Below, piece after piece: positions 7,011 through 14,618 of a stretch of 64,000 bases of DNA (position 1 is the first letter of the stretch; each line of letters opens with the position of its first letter). The DNA is from Chryseolinea sp. (GTDB lineage: Bacteria; Bacteroidota; Bacteroidia; Cytophagales; Cyclobacteriaceae). The translations under genes were made by a program, and so were the position numbers. The notes below the pieces were generated by a model, which searched no databases, was not told the origin of the DNA, and saw only the letters and a program-made list of their open reading frames with translations. The stretch covers positions 1 through 64,000 of the forward strand of contig JAICGJ010000001.1 of NCBI GenBank assembly GCA_025923195.1, written 5' to 3'.

Positions 7011-9620
7011 CTATTTTCTTTGCAGGATACCGATCACTTCATTCAATTTCAGTAGCGCCTCGACCGGACTAACAGTATTGATATCTACGTTCGCCAGCAA
7101 GTCCTGAATTTCTTTAAAGCGCGGGTCGGCCTCAAACAAACTCAATTGCGGAATTGGCCGTGGGACCTCTTTTATTTTAGTCCCAGTCTCGTTCTTATGT
7201 TTTTCTTTCTCAAGAAAGTGAAGAATTTCATTAGCTCTTAAGACAACACGCGTAGGGATGCCTGCCAACTGCGCTACGTGTATCCCGAAGCTGTGTTCGC
7301 TTCCACCTTCCTTGAGTTTTCGCATGAAAATGATCTTGTCACCAACTTCCTTCACAGAAACATTAAAGTTCTTCACTCTGACGAGATCTTCCTGCAGCTG
7401 ATTCAGTTCGTGATAGTGCGTTGCAAACAACGTTTTAGGTCGAAAGTCCTTGTGATTGTGAAGATATTCGACGATGGCCCACGCAATTGAAACGCCGTCA
7501 TAAGTGCTGGTCCCACGGCCAATCTCATCCATCAAAATTAGGCTGCGCTCGCTTAGGTTATTAAGGATGCTTGCCGTTTCAGTCATCTCAACCATGAATG
7601 TGGATTCGCCCCTAGATAGATTATCAGATGCTCCTACGCGAGTAAACACTTTATCAACAATTCCAATCGTAGCCTCTTCAGCCGGAACGAAGCTTCCCAT
7701 TTGCGCCATTAACACGATCAACGCTGTTTGCCGCAATAATGCTGACTTGCCCGCCATATTCGGACCGGTGATCACAAGTATTTGCTGACTTTCGCTGTCT
7801 AAAAAAATGTCATTTGGTACATACGTATCGCCGGCAGGTAATTGGCTTTCAATAACAGGATGACGGCCGGATTTTATGTCTACAATAACCGAATCATTTA
7901 TATCTGGCTTTGTATAACGGTTGGCCTGAGCAACGCGCGCAAATGAAAGAAGGCAGTCAAGCTGTGCGAGGAGCTTTGCGTTTTGCTGAATCTGCGGCAC
8001 GAAGTCTGTTGCGTCAAGTACCAGTTTATTGAATATCTTTTGTTCAATCGCGATGAGTTTGTCTTCCGCGTTCAGGATCTTCTCTTCGTATACTTTCAGC
8101 TCCTCGGTAATGTAGCGTTCACCATTCACCAACGTTTGCTTTCGTATCCAGTCCGTCGGAACTTTTTCCTTATTTGCGTTGCTTACCTCAAGGTAATACC
8201 CAAAAACTTTATTGTAAGAGATCTTCAGGGAATTAATTGAAGTGCGCTCAATTTCCCGTTTCTGTATTTGAATGAGATAGTCTTTTCCTGAAAATGCGAT
8301 CTTACGCAATTCATCCAACTCTCCGTCTATACCTTCTTTGATCAGGTTGCCCTGGTTGATCATGATTGACACATCCTCACGAAGTGTTCTTTCGATCTTA
8401 TCAGCCAAGAATTCACAAAGGTGTAATTGGTCACCCAGTTTTTTCAGTTCCCTTGACGAGTGGATGCACAGCGCGTTCTTGATAGGAAGAATGTTGCGCA
8501 AAGATCTTTTCAGCTGAAGCATTTCTCGCGGATTTATCCGGTTGACCGCAACCTTGGAAATGAGGCGTTCGAGGTCATTTATCTGCTTCAGAGGTTCCAG
8601 AATCCTATCAGCAAGGAGTTGATCGTTGAAGAAAGTATCGACCATAAACAACCGTTCCTCTATAGCTGATTTTTCTTTCAACGGTAGAATCATCCACTTG
8701 CGCATTTGACGCGAGCCCATAGGGGTAACGGTGCGATCCAGGATATTAATCAGCGGAACCCCGCCTTCGTTCTGCGAGTCGACAACTTCCAAATTCCGAA
8801 TAGTAAACTTATCGAGCCATACATACCTGTCTTCGTCGATGCGGGAGATTGAAGATATATGCGACGTGTCTTTGTGTTCAGTATCTTCCAGATAATGAAG
8901 CACTGCTCCCGCTGCGATGATCCCTTCCCCCATTTCGTCTATCCCAAACCCTTTCAGAGAAGCAGTTTTAAATTGATTGACCAATTTTTCGTATGCATAA
9001 TCGTAGCCATAAACCCATTCATCCAACGCAAACGTACTGTACTCATCGCCAAAAAGAATCTCCAGGTGTCCGCGCGTTTGTTTGCTAAAAATGATTTCCG
9101 ACGGAGCAAAGCCTTGAACCAATTTTAGAATATAATTCTCGCTTCCCTGAGCCACGTAGAATTCGCCCGTCGAGACATCTAGAAACGAAATGCCGTACAC
9201 ATTCTTGCCCATGAAAATTGAGGCAAGAAAGTTATTCTGCCTTCTCTCCAATACGCTATCATTAAATGAGAGGCCGGGCGTGACGAGTTCTGTGACCCCA
9301 CGCTTCACGATGCCTTTCACGGACCGAGGGTCTTCAAGCTGATCACAAATTGCTACGCGATGACCGGCCCGTACGAGTTTTGGTAAATAATTATCAAGTG
9401 CATGGTGCGGAAAACCTGCCAATTCGATTTCAGAAGCCGATCCGCTTCCTCGTTTAGTCAGAACGATATCCAAAACTTTGCTGGCCGTGATTGCATCCTG
9501 CCCAAATGTTTCATAAAAATCACCTACCCGAAACAACAATAAGGCCCCTGGATATTTTGCCTTAATCGCATTATACTGTTTCATCAACGGTGTTTCGACA
9601 ACAGATTTTACTTCACTCAT
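7011..9620 (-). CDS. mutS: DNA mismatch repair protein MutS
   Basis: Recognises mismatches and small loops and recruits MutL. The N-terminal mismatch-reading domain shows GDFYETFG, including the Phe-x-Glu that contacts the mismatch. The central lever and clamp domains are followed by the ATPase with Walker A GPNMAGKSALLRQ, the DEIGRGTST Walker B/signature and FATHYHEL. The 869-residue length is normal for MutS1, and a C-terminal helix set follows the ATPase. The ATG at 9620 (MSEVKSV) is preferred over the TTG three codons upstream. The upstream intergenic space to the next leftward gene is about 120 nt. Confidence 0.97.
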   Translation of the reverse strand: MSEVKSVVETPLMKQYNAIKAKYPGALLLFRVGDFYETFGQDAITASKVLDIVLTKRGSGSASEIELAGFPHHALDNYLPKLVRAGHRVAICDQLEDPRSVKGIVKRGVTELVTPGLSFNDSVLERRQNNFLASIFMGKNVYGISFLDVSTGEFYVAQGSENYILKLVQGFAPSEIIFSKQTRGHLEILFGDEYSTFALDEWVYGYDYAYEKLVNQFKTASLKGFGIDEMGEGIIAAGAVLHYLEDTEHKDTSHISSISRIDEDRYVWLDKFTIRNLEVVDSQNEGGVPLINILDRTVTPMGSRQMRKWMILPLKEKSAIEERLFMVDTFFNDQLLADRILEPLKQINDLERLISKVAVNRINPREMLQLKRSLRNILPIKNALCIHSSRELKKLGDQLHLCEFLADKIERTLREDVSIMINQGNLIKEGIDGELDELRKIAFSGKDYLIQIQKREIERTSINSLKISYNKVFGYYLEVSNANKEKVPTDWIRKQTLVNGERYITEELKVYEEKILNAEDKLIAIEQKIFNKLVLDATDFVPQIQQNAKLLAQLDCLLSFARVAQANRYTKPDINDSVIVDIKSGRHPVIESQLPAGDTYVPNDIFLDSESQQILVITGPNMAGKSALLRQTALIVLMAQMGSFVPAEEATIGIVDKVFTRVGASDNLSRGESTFMVEMTETASILNNLSERSLILMDEIGRGTSTYDGVSIAWAIVEYLHNHKDFRPKTLFATHYHELNQLQEDLVRVKNFNVSVKEVGDKIIFMRKLKEGGSEHSFGIHVAQLAGIPTRVVLRANEILHFLEKEKHKNETGTKIKEVPRPIPQLSLFEADPRFKEIQDLLANVDINTVSPVEALLKLNEVIGILQRK

Positions 9621-9742
9621 AATCGACAAATATAAAAAAGTCGGGGAGTCAGTTCTTCGTCAACCGTCAAAAGTTATCCGCTGACGCCTGAAAAAAAATA
9701 TCCAGTGCTCAACCAAGTTTTTATGGCCGATTTTTTAGATCG

Positions 9743-10405
9743 CTAATTGAATTTCTCACAGACAATTATCCACATTTTATCACCCTTTTCTTTAAGTCGA
9801 TCCACAAAAGACTCTTCTTGAAGGAGAATTCTATATCCCGCTTTTTTTAGATCCTCCGCCGCATAATTTATACCCAATTCATGCTTTCTTTCCTGGTCTT
9901 CGCGCGACAGCTTTTTTCGCTCGTCCGAAATAGGCTCGCAAATCACCAGCCGACCTCTCCGTTTCAGAGCATTCTTAATTGCTGCCAGCATTGCCATGTG
10001 AGCATCCATTTCATGGTATGTGTCTACTATCAAAACTGCGTCTAATGCCAATGGAGGAAGGTGAGGATCACTCTCTCCTCCAAGAATTACATTTACATTT
10101 TTTATCTCTCTTTCTTCAAGATGTTTTCTAAGCTTCTCTATTTTATCTCTACTAACGTCAACGGCATAAACTCTGCCCTGGTCCCCAACTGTTCTTGCCA
10201 ATTTCATCGTAAAATAGCCTTCGTGACAACCAATGTCGGCGACGCTACTCCCGGCTTGAATCATTAATTTATCGATAATATCATCCGCGCGCTGCCACGT
10301 ATCCCGCTGTTTCCATGCGCTCTCCCGGTAAATATCCTTCCAAGGGTCTTGCGCATGGAGCATGTTATAGCTTAGTGAAAGCAGGAAAAGAAAGGCGTAT
10401 TTCAT
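9743..10405 (-). CDS. Class I SAM-dependent methyltransferase with a signal peptide
   Basis: Rossmann-fold methyltransferase of 220 residues. The SAM-binding loop VADIGCHEGYF is at about residues 55-65, an acidic AVDVS at about 80-84 would bind the ribose, and DTYHEM at about 128-133 resembles motif IV. The N-terminus (MKYAFLFLLSLSYNMLHAQ) looks like a cleavable signal peptide with AxA-like end HAQ, which places the enzyme in the periplasm, an odd location for a SAM-dependent enzyme. Such exported forms recur in Bacteroidota, but the substrate is unknown. It follows a gap of about 230 nt containing a heptamer repeat. Confidence 0.8.
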   Translation of the reverse strand: MKYAFLFLLSLSYNMLHAQDPWKDIYRESAWKQRDTWQRADDIIDKLMIQAGSSVADIGCHEGYFTMKLARTVGDQGRVYAVDVSRDKIEKLRKHLEEREIKNVNVILGGESDPHLPPLALDAVLIVDTYHEMDAHMAMLAAIKNALKRRGRLVICEPISDERKKLSREDQERKHELGINYAAEDLKKAGYRILLQEESFVDRLKEKGDKMWIIVCEKFN

Positions 10406-10579
10406 GGTGATATTTTCGATATCCGTTATCCGGTTCAGAAATCCAATTATGAGATGTAAAATTTAGCGCGTATTGATTCTTTGATTTATTGTTCCAGGCA
10501 ATCATCCTTTCCTCCTTACAAACATAATACGTAATTAATGAACGCACTGTCGTATTTTTACCGCGCAAAATAATCACAC

Positions 10580-10628
10580 AACGGATAACGGATAACGGAT
10601 AACGGATAACGGATAACGGATAACGGAA
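10580..10628. repeat. Seven-base tandem repeat (AACGGAT), six full units
   Basis: AACGGAT is repeated six times without error (10580-10621), then a seventh unit differs in its last base. The array stops six bases before the GTG start of the RNA methyltransferase gene. A related sequence in inverted orientation (ATCCGTTATCC) occurs at about 10419-10430, just upstream of the leftward methyltransferase. Simple arrays like this can change copy number by replication slippage. Confidence 0.95.
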
Positions 10629-10633
10629 ACAGG

Positions 10634-11170
10634 GTGAAAAAACTAAAACTGGAGGAATTGGGTCGGATCTCTATCGACCAATTTAAAATCGCGGAAAAGC
10701 TGCCCATTTGCATTGTCTTGGACAACATAAGAAGTCTGCACAATGTGGGCTCCGCGTTTCGGTCGGCAGACGCCTTTCGCATAGAGAAAATCTACCTGGC
10801 GGGAATAACGGGTACGCCACCGCACCGGGAAATTCAGAAGACGGCACTGGGCGCAACTGAGTCGGTTCCCTGGGAATATAGCGATCAACCGTCTGAAATC
10901 GTAAGGCAGTTAAAGGAGCGGGGGTACGAAATTGTAATCGTTGAGCAAACGTCAGCAAGTATACCCCTTCAAAAATTCCAACTGGCCGTGGCGAAAAAGT
11001 ATTGCCTTGTTTTTGGAAATGAAGTGAACGGCGTTAGTGAAGCTGTGATCGCTATGGGTGATACTGCGCTGGAAGTACCACAAGAGGGAACCAAGCATTC
11101 ATTGAACGTTTCTGTGTGTTTGGGGATTGTACTTTGGGAAATTTTTCGAAAGACTATTCTTGCAAAATAA
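10634..11170 (+). CDS. SpoU/TrmH-family RNA 2'-O-ribose methyltransferase
   Basis: SPOUT-fold enzyme of 178 residues that methylates a ribose 2'-OH in tRNA or rRNA. The three trefoil-knot motifs are seen: NIRSLHNVGSAFRSAD (about 32-47), LVFGNEVNGVSE (about 125-136) and PQEGTKHSLNVSVCLGIVLW (about 147-166). It lacks the N-terminal L30e-like substrate-binding domain, as in the shorter TrmH/TrmL forms. The start is GTG at 10634, immediately after the heptamer array; there is no in-frame ATG upstream. Which RNA position it modifies cannot be decided. Confidence 0.88.
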   Translation: MKKLKLEELGRISIDQFKIAEKLPICIVLDNIRSLHNVGSAFRSADAFRIEKIYLAGITGTPPHREIQKTALGATESVPWEYSDQPSEIVRQLKERGYEIVIVEQTSASIPLQKFQLAVAKKYCLVFGNEVNGVSEAVIAMGDTALEVPQEGTKHSLNVSVCLGIVLWEIFRKTILAK

Positions 11171-11329
11171 GGTTCCAAATATGTCGGCCACAGCTGAAGG
11201 CAATACAATTGATATCATGTTTGATGGGTTACGCCAGATTCAAGCGGCTTTTAGTGGATGTAAAAATATCCTCGCGTTGCTAACGCCCTTTTCTCAATCA
11301 ATCTTAATTTGCGCATTGATTTATATATT

Positions 11330-12499
11330 TTGAGTTCAGATCGATATACACAAAGAGGCGTGTCGGCCTCAAAAGAGGATGTTCATCGGGCCATCACCAA
11401 TCTTGACAAGGGATTGTTTCCAAAAGCGTTTTGTAAAATTGTACCCGATTACCTGACACACGATGATGACTATTGTGTTGTAATGCATGCGGACGGCGCA
11501 GGTACTAAATCGTCTCTCGCCTATATCTATTGGAAAGAAACGGGAGATATGTCCGTGTGGAAAGGAATTGCACAGGACGCCATTATCATGAACATTGATG
11601 ACCTGCTCTGCGTGGGTGCAACAAATAATATTTTACTGTCATCGACCATCGGTCGTAACAAAAATCTAATTCCCGGTGAAATTATCTCAGCTCTCATCAA
11701 TGGAACTGAGGAGATATTAACCATGCTGAGAAGTCATGGCCTTGATATCATCAGCACAGGAGGGGAAACCGCTGACCTTGGGGATCTGGTTCGGACCATC
11801 ATTGTCGATAGTACCGTGGTGAGCAGGATGAGGCGTTCAAATGTCATTGATAACAGTAGAATACAGCCGGATGATGTTATAGTTGGACTGGCCTCATTTG
11901 GAAAGGCTTCTTATGAGCAGGAGTATAACGGCGGTATGGGAAGCAATGGATTGACGTCTGCGCGACACGATATGTTCAGCAGCGAATATGCATCAAAGTA
12001 TCCGGAGTCATTCGACAAGGACATCGCAGCCGATCTAACGTACAGCGGAAAATACAAACTAACGGACCAGCTACCAGAAGCGGAGGTCAGCGTTGGCAAG
12101 CTGGTTCTATCGCCAACCCGCACCTATGCCCCTGTTGTCATAGAAGTATTGAAAAACTTGAGGCCGTTGATTCACGGTATGGTGCATTGTAGCGGAGGCG
12201 CACAAACGAAGGTGCTTCACTTTATTGAAAATCTCCATGTGATTAAGGACAATCTTTTTGAAACACCTTTGCTTTTTAAGTTAATTCAGGAGGAAAGCGG
12301 AACGGATTGGAAAGAGATGTATAAGGTATTCAACATGGGCCACAGAATGGAGTTGTACATTGACAGACAACATGCACAGGAGATAGTCGATATCTCCAAG
12401 CACTTTAACGTAGACGCAAGGATCATAGGAAGTGTAAAAAGAAGCGACAAGAAACAACTGACAATTAACAGCATACATGGACAGTTTACGTACGTCTGA
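11330..12499 (+). CDS. purM: Phosphoribosylformylglycinamidine cyclo-ligase (AIR synthase)
   Basis: Catalyses ATP-dependent ring closure of FGAM to AIR, step five of purine synthesis. The N-terminal segment RGVSASKEDV, the glycine-rich HADGAGTKSSLAY, DDLLCVGA and the STGGETADLGDLVRT motif are all characteristic. At 389 residues it is the long form found in Bacteroidota, longer than the E. coli type. The start is placed at TTG 11330 (giving SSDRYTQRGVSASKED), which matches family N-termini; another TTG at 11309 would add seven residues. It ends 11 nt from the convergent acyl-CoA dehydrogenase gene. Confidence 0.93.
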   Translation: MSSDRYTQRGVSASKEDVHRAITNLDKGLFPKAFCKIVPDYLTHDDDYCVVMHADGAGTKSSLAYIYWKETGDMSVWKGIAQDAIIMNIDDLLCVGATNNILLSSTIGRNKNLIPGEIISALINGTEEILTMLRSHGLDIISTGGETADLGDLVRTIIVDSTVVSRMRRSNVIDNSRIQPDDVIVGLASFGKASYEQEYNGGMGSNGLTSARHDMFSSEYASKYPESFDKDIAADLTYSGKYKLTDQLPEAEVSVGKLVLSPTRTYAPVVIEVLKNLRPLIHGMVHCSGGAQTKVLHFIENLHVIKDNLFETPLLFKLIQEESGTDWKEMYKVFNMGHRMELYIDRQHAQEIVDISKHFNVDARIIGSVKRSDKKQLTINSIHGQFTYV

Positions 12500-12510
12500 C
12501 GCACAAAAAA

Positions 12511-13647
12511 CTATCGAAGCAGTTCCCGTGAAATAACCATCTTCTGAATCTCTGTCGTCCCCTCGTAAATCTGCGTAATTTTCGCATCACGCATCATTCG
12601 CTCGACGTGATACTCCTTTACATAACCATATCCCCCGTGAATCTGTACAGCTTCTGTCGTGACTTCCTGCGCGATCTGAGAGGCATAGAGTTTCGCCATC
12701 GCCGCCGCCTTCACAAAATCTTTCTTCTGGTCTTTTAGCCAGGCCGCTTGATGCACAAGCAATCGGGCTGCATCAATCTTGGTTGCCATTTCTGCCAACT
12801 TGAATTGTATGGCCTGGTGGTCGGATAGATTCTTTCCAAAGGCTTTTCTCTCCTTAGAATATTTTAGTGCCAGCTCATATGCGCCTGCGGCAATACCCAA
12901 CGCCTGAGACGCGATTCCGATTCGTCCGCCATTCAGTGTGCTCATCGCGAAGTTGAACCCGAAACCTTCCTCTCCAATGCGGTTCGCCTTTGGTATTTTG
13001 ACATCTGTAAACATAAGAGAATGTGTATCGGAACCGCGGATACCCATCTTATCCTCCTTCTTGCCAACTACAAAACCAGGCATCCCCCTTTCTAAAATGA
13101 ACGCGTTAATTCCCTTGTGTCTCTTAGAAGCATCTGTTTGCGCGATGACTATATAGACATTAGCGCTGTTGCCGTTGGTAATCCAGTTCTTTGTTCCGTT
13201 CAAAATATAAAAATCTCCCTTATCCTCAGCCGTCGTGCGTTGACTGGTTGCGTCGGATCCAGCTTCAGGTTCTGACAAGCAAAAAGCTCCAATACCATAC
13301 TGAGCCAAGGGCTTCAGATATCTTTCTTTCTGTTCTTCGCTACCGAATCTTTCCAGGCCCCAGCATACAAGCGAATTGTTAACAGACATACATACGGATG
13401 CTGACGCGTCGACCTTGGAAATTTCTTCCATGGCCAGTACGTAAGAAATAGTATCCATACCCCCACCGTTGTACTTGGGATCCACCATCATTCCCATAAA
13501 GCCAAGCTCAGCCATTTTCTTAATTTGCTCGGAGGGAAATTTCTGATGTGTGTCCCGGTCTATAACGCCTGGAAGCAAATCCGTTTGAGCAAAATTCCGT
13601 GCCGCATTTCTTACGGCCAAATGTTCTTCTGTTAATTGAAAATCCAT
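12511..13647 (-). CDS. Acyl-CoA dehydrogenase
   Basis: FAD enzyme making the first, alpha-beta desaturation in fatty acid or branched-chain acyl-CoA breakdown. The 378-residue length and the motifs CLSEPEAGSDA and WITNG in the middle domain, QIHGGYGY and RMMRDAKITQIYEGTTEIQ near the end are those of short/branched-chain acyl-CoA dehydrogenases. The Glu in YEGTTE is the expected catalytic base position of the short-chain class. No electron-transfer flavoprotein gene is nearby. A terminator of the upstream leftward gene lies between it and the zinc protease. Confidence 0.94.
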   Translation of the reverse strand: MDFQLTEEHLAVRNAARNFAQTDLLPGVIDRDTHQKFPSEQIKKMAELGFMGMMVDPKYNGGGMDTISYVLAMEEISKVDASASVCMSVNNSLVCWGLERFGSEEQKERYLKPLAQYGIGAFCLSEPEAGSDATSQRTTAEDKGDFYILNGTKNWITNGNSANVYIVIAQTDASKRHKGINAFILERGMPGFVVGKKEDKMGIRGSDTHSLMFTDVKIPKANRIGEEGFGFNFAMSTLNGGRIGIASQALGIAAGAYELALKYSKERKAFGKNLSDHQAIQFKLAEMATKIDAARLLVHQAAWLKDQKKDFVKAAAMAKLYASQIAQEVTTEAVQIHGGYGYVKEYHVERMMRDAKITQIYEGTTEIQKMVISRELLR

Positions 13648-13683
13648 AAATTCAGAGAAGGAGCGTGACTTCTAATCAATAAA

Positions 13684-13712
13684 GAAGGCCTGAGCGTCAA
13701 ACTCAGGCCTTC
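13684..13712 (-). terminator. Rho-independent terminator of the zinc protease gene
   Basis: A perfect 11-bp stem (GAAGGCCTGAG / CTCAGGCCTTC) with a 7-nt loop is followed, on the minus strand, by TTTATT. It lies 39 nt after the stop of the leftward zinc metallopeptidase gene at 13752. Confidence 0.9.
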
Positions 13713-13751
13713 CAAAAATACAATTTATTTTAGTCTTAACGATACCGCGAA

Positions 13752-14450
13752 TTACTCATCACGGGATCCCAGAAACAGCATGACATAATAAAAAAGTGTC
13801 GTAAGCGCACCAACAGCTGCAACCACATAAGTCATGGCTGCCCACTTCAAAGCGTCTTTTGCCATACCATATTCCGAATTGTTGACAATTCCTCTCGCTT
13901 GTACCCACGCGAGTGCTCTCTTGCTGGCATCAAATTCGACTGGCAGAGTAATGAGCGCGAACACCGTAAAGATACCATAACATGCTATAATCACGAGCAA
14001 TGCGGTTTGCCATGGAATCATGCTTTGCGCAAAAAAGGCTCCGAACATCATTAAATAAAATATGAAGTTGATCACCTTTGCACTAATGTTTTGAATCGGT
14101 ACCATGGCCGAACGCAGCTCGAGCATGCTGTATGCTTTGGCGTGCTGCACCGCGTGTCCACATTCGTGAGCTGCTACAGCGGTCGCTGCGGCATTTCGTC
14201 CGTGGTAGACTCCCTCGCTAAGGTTAACTGTCTTGGTAGCTGGATTGTAGTGATCGGCCAATTCGCCTTGAACGCTAATGACCTGAACATCACTGATACC
14301 ATTGTCGGCAAGCATCAATCTTGCGACATCGGCGCCCGTTAAATCGCGTGTTAAATGTACTTGTGAGTATTCGCGGAATTTGCTTTTCAGTCTGGAACTC
14401 ACGATCCAGCCAATCGCCATAAAAAAGAGACCTATTATTAATGCTCCCAT
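13752..14450 (-). CDS. Membrane zinc metallopeptidase, YugP family
   Basis: Membrane-embedded neutral zinc metallopeptidase of 232 residues. The zinc motif HECGH is at residues 95-99, inside VAAHECGHAVQHA. Hydrophobic segments are found at about 3-18, at about 110-150 and at the C-terminus (about 205-225), with SxxR-type basic residues after the first. The family (YugP/DUF neutral zinc metallopeptidase) is widespread but its substrate is not established. It has its own terminator and no partner gene. Confidence 0.9.
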   Translation of the reverse strand: MGALIIGLFFMAIGWIVSSRLKSKFREYSQVHLTRDLTGADVARLMLADNGISDVQVISVQGELADHYNPATKTVNLSEGVYHGRNAAATAVAAHECGHAVQHAKAYSMLELRSAMVPIQNISAKVINFIFYLMMFGAFFAQSMIPWQTALLVIIACYGIFTVFALITLPVEFDASKRALAWVQARGIVNNSEYGMAKDALKWAAMTYVVAAVGALTTLFYYVMLFLGSRDE

Positions 14451-14618
14451 ATCTTAAATCTATTTATTATCAGTTTATATTCCTGTGAAATTGCTAATAA
14501 TCAAGCATTGCGCCAAACCAGATTTACTGCCAAAACGACATTTCGAGAACGTTTGAGAAGCCACTTCAGTTCTTCCATAACAAACTTAATTGGCAGCAGT
14601 GCTTCGCAAGTGTTCAAT

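Noticed and set aside
10365-10505. Leftward small reading frame with AAGGAGG six to eight bases before an ATG
   Set aside because: The frame overlaps the start of the exported methyltransferase, ends in unrelated sequence, and shows no recognisable protein; strong Shine-Dalgarno motifs are rarely used in this phylum.
10580-10628. Possible CRISPR-like repeat
   Set aside because: Units are 7 bp with no spacers; it is a simple tandem repeat.
14451-14618. Short open frames between the zinc protease and the thiamine receptor
   Set aside because: No homology is seen, they overlap the receptor end, and codon use is not protein-like.
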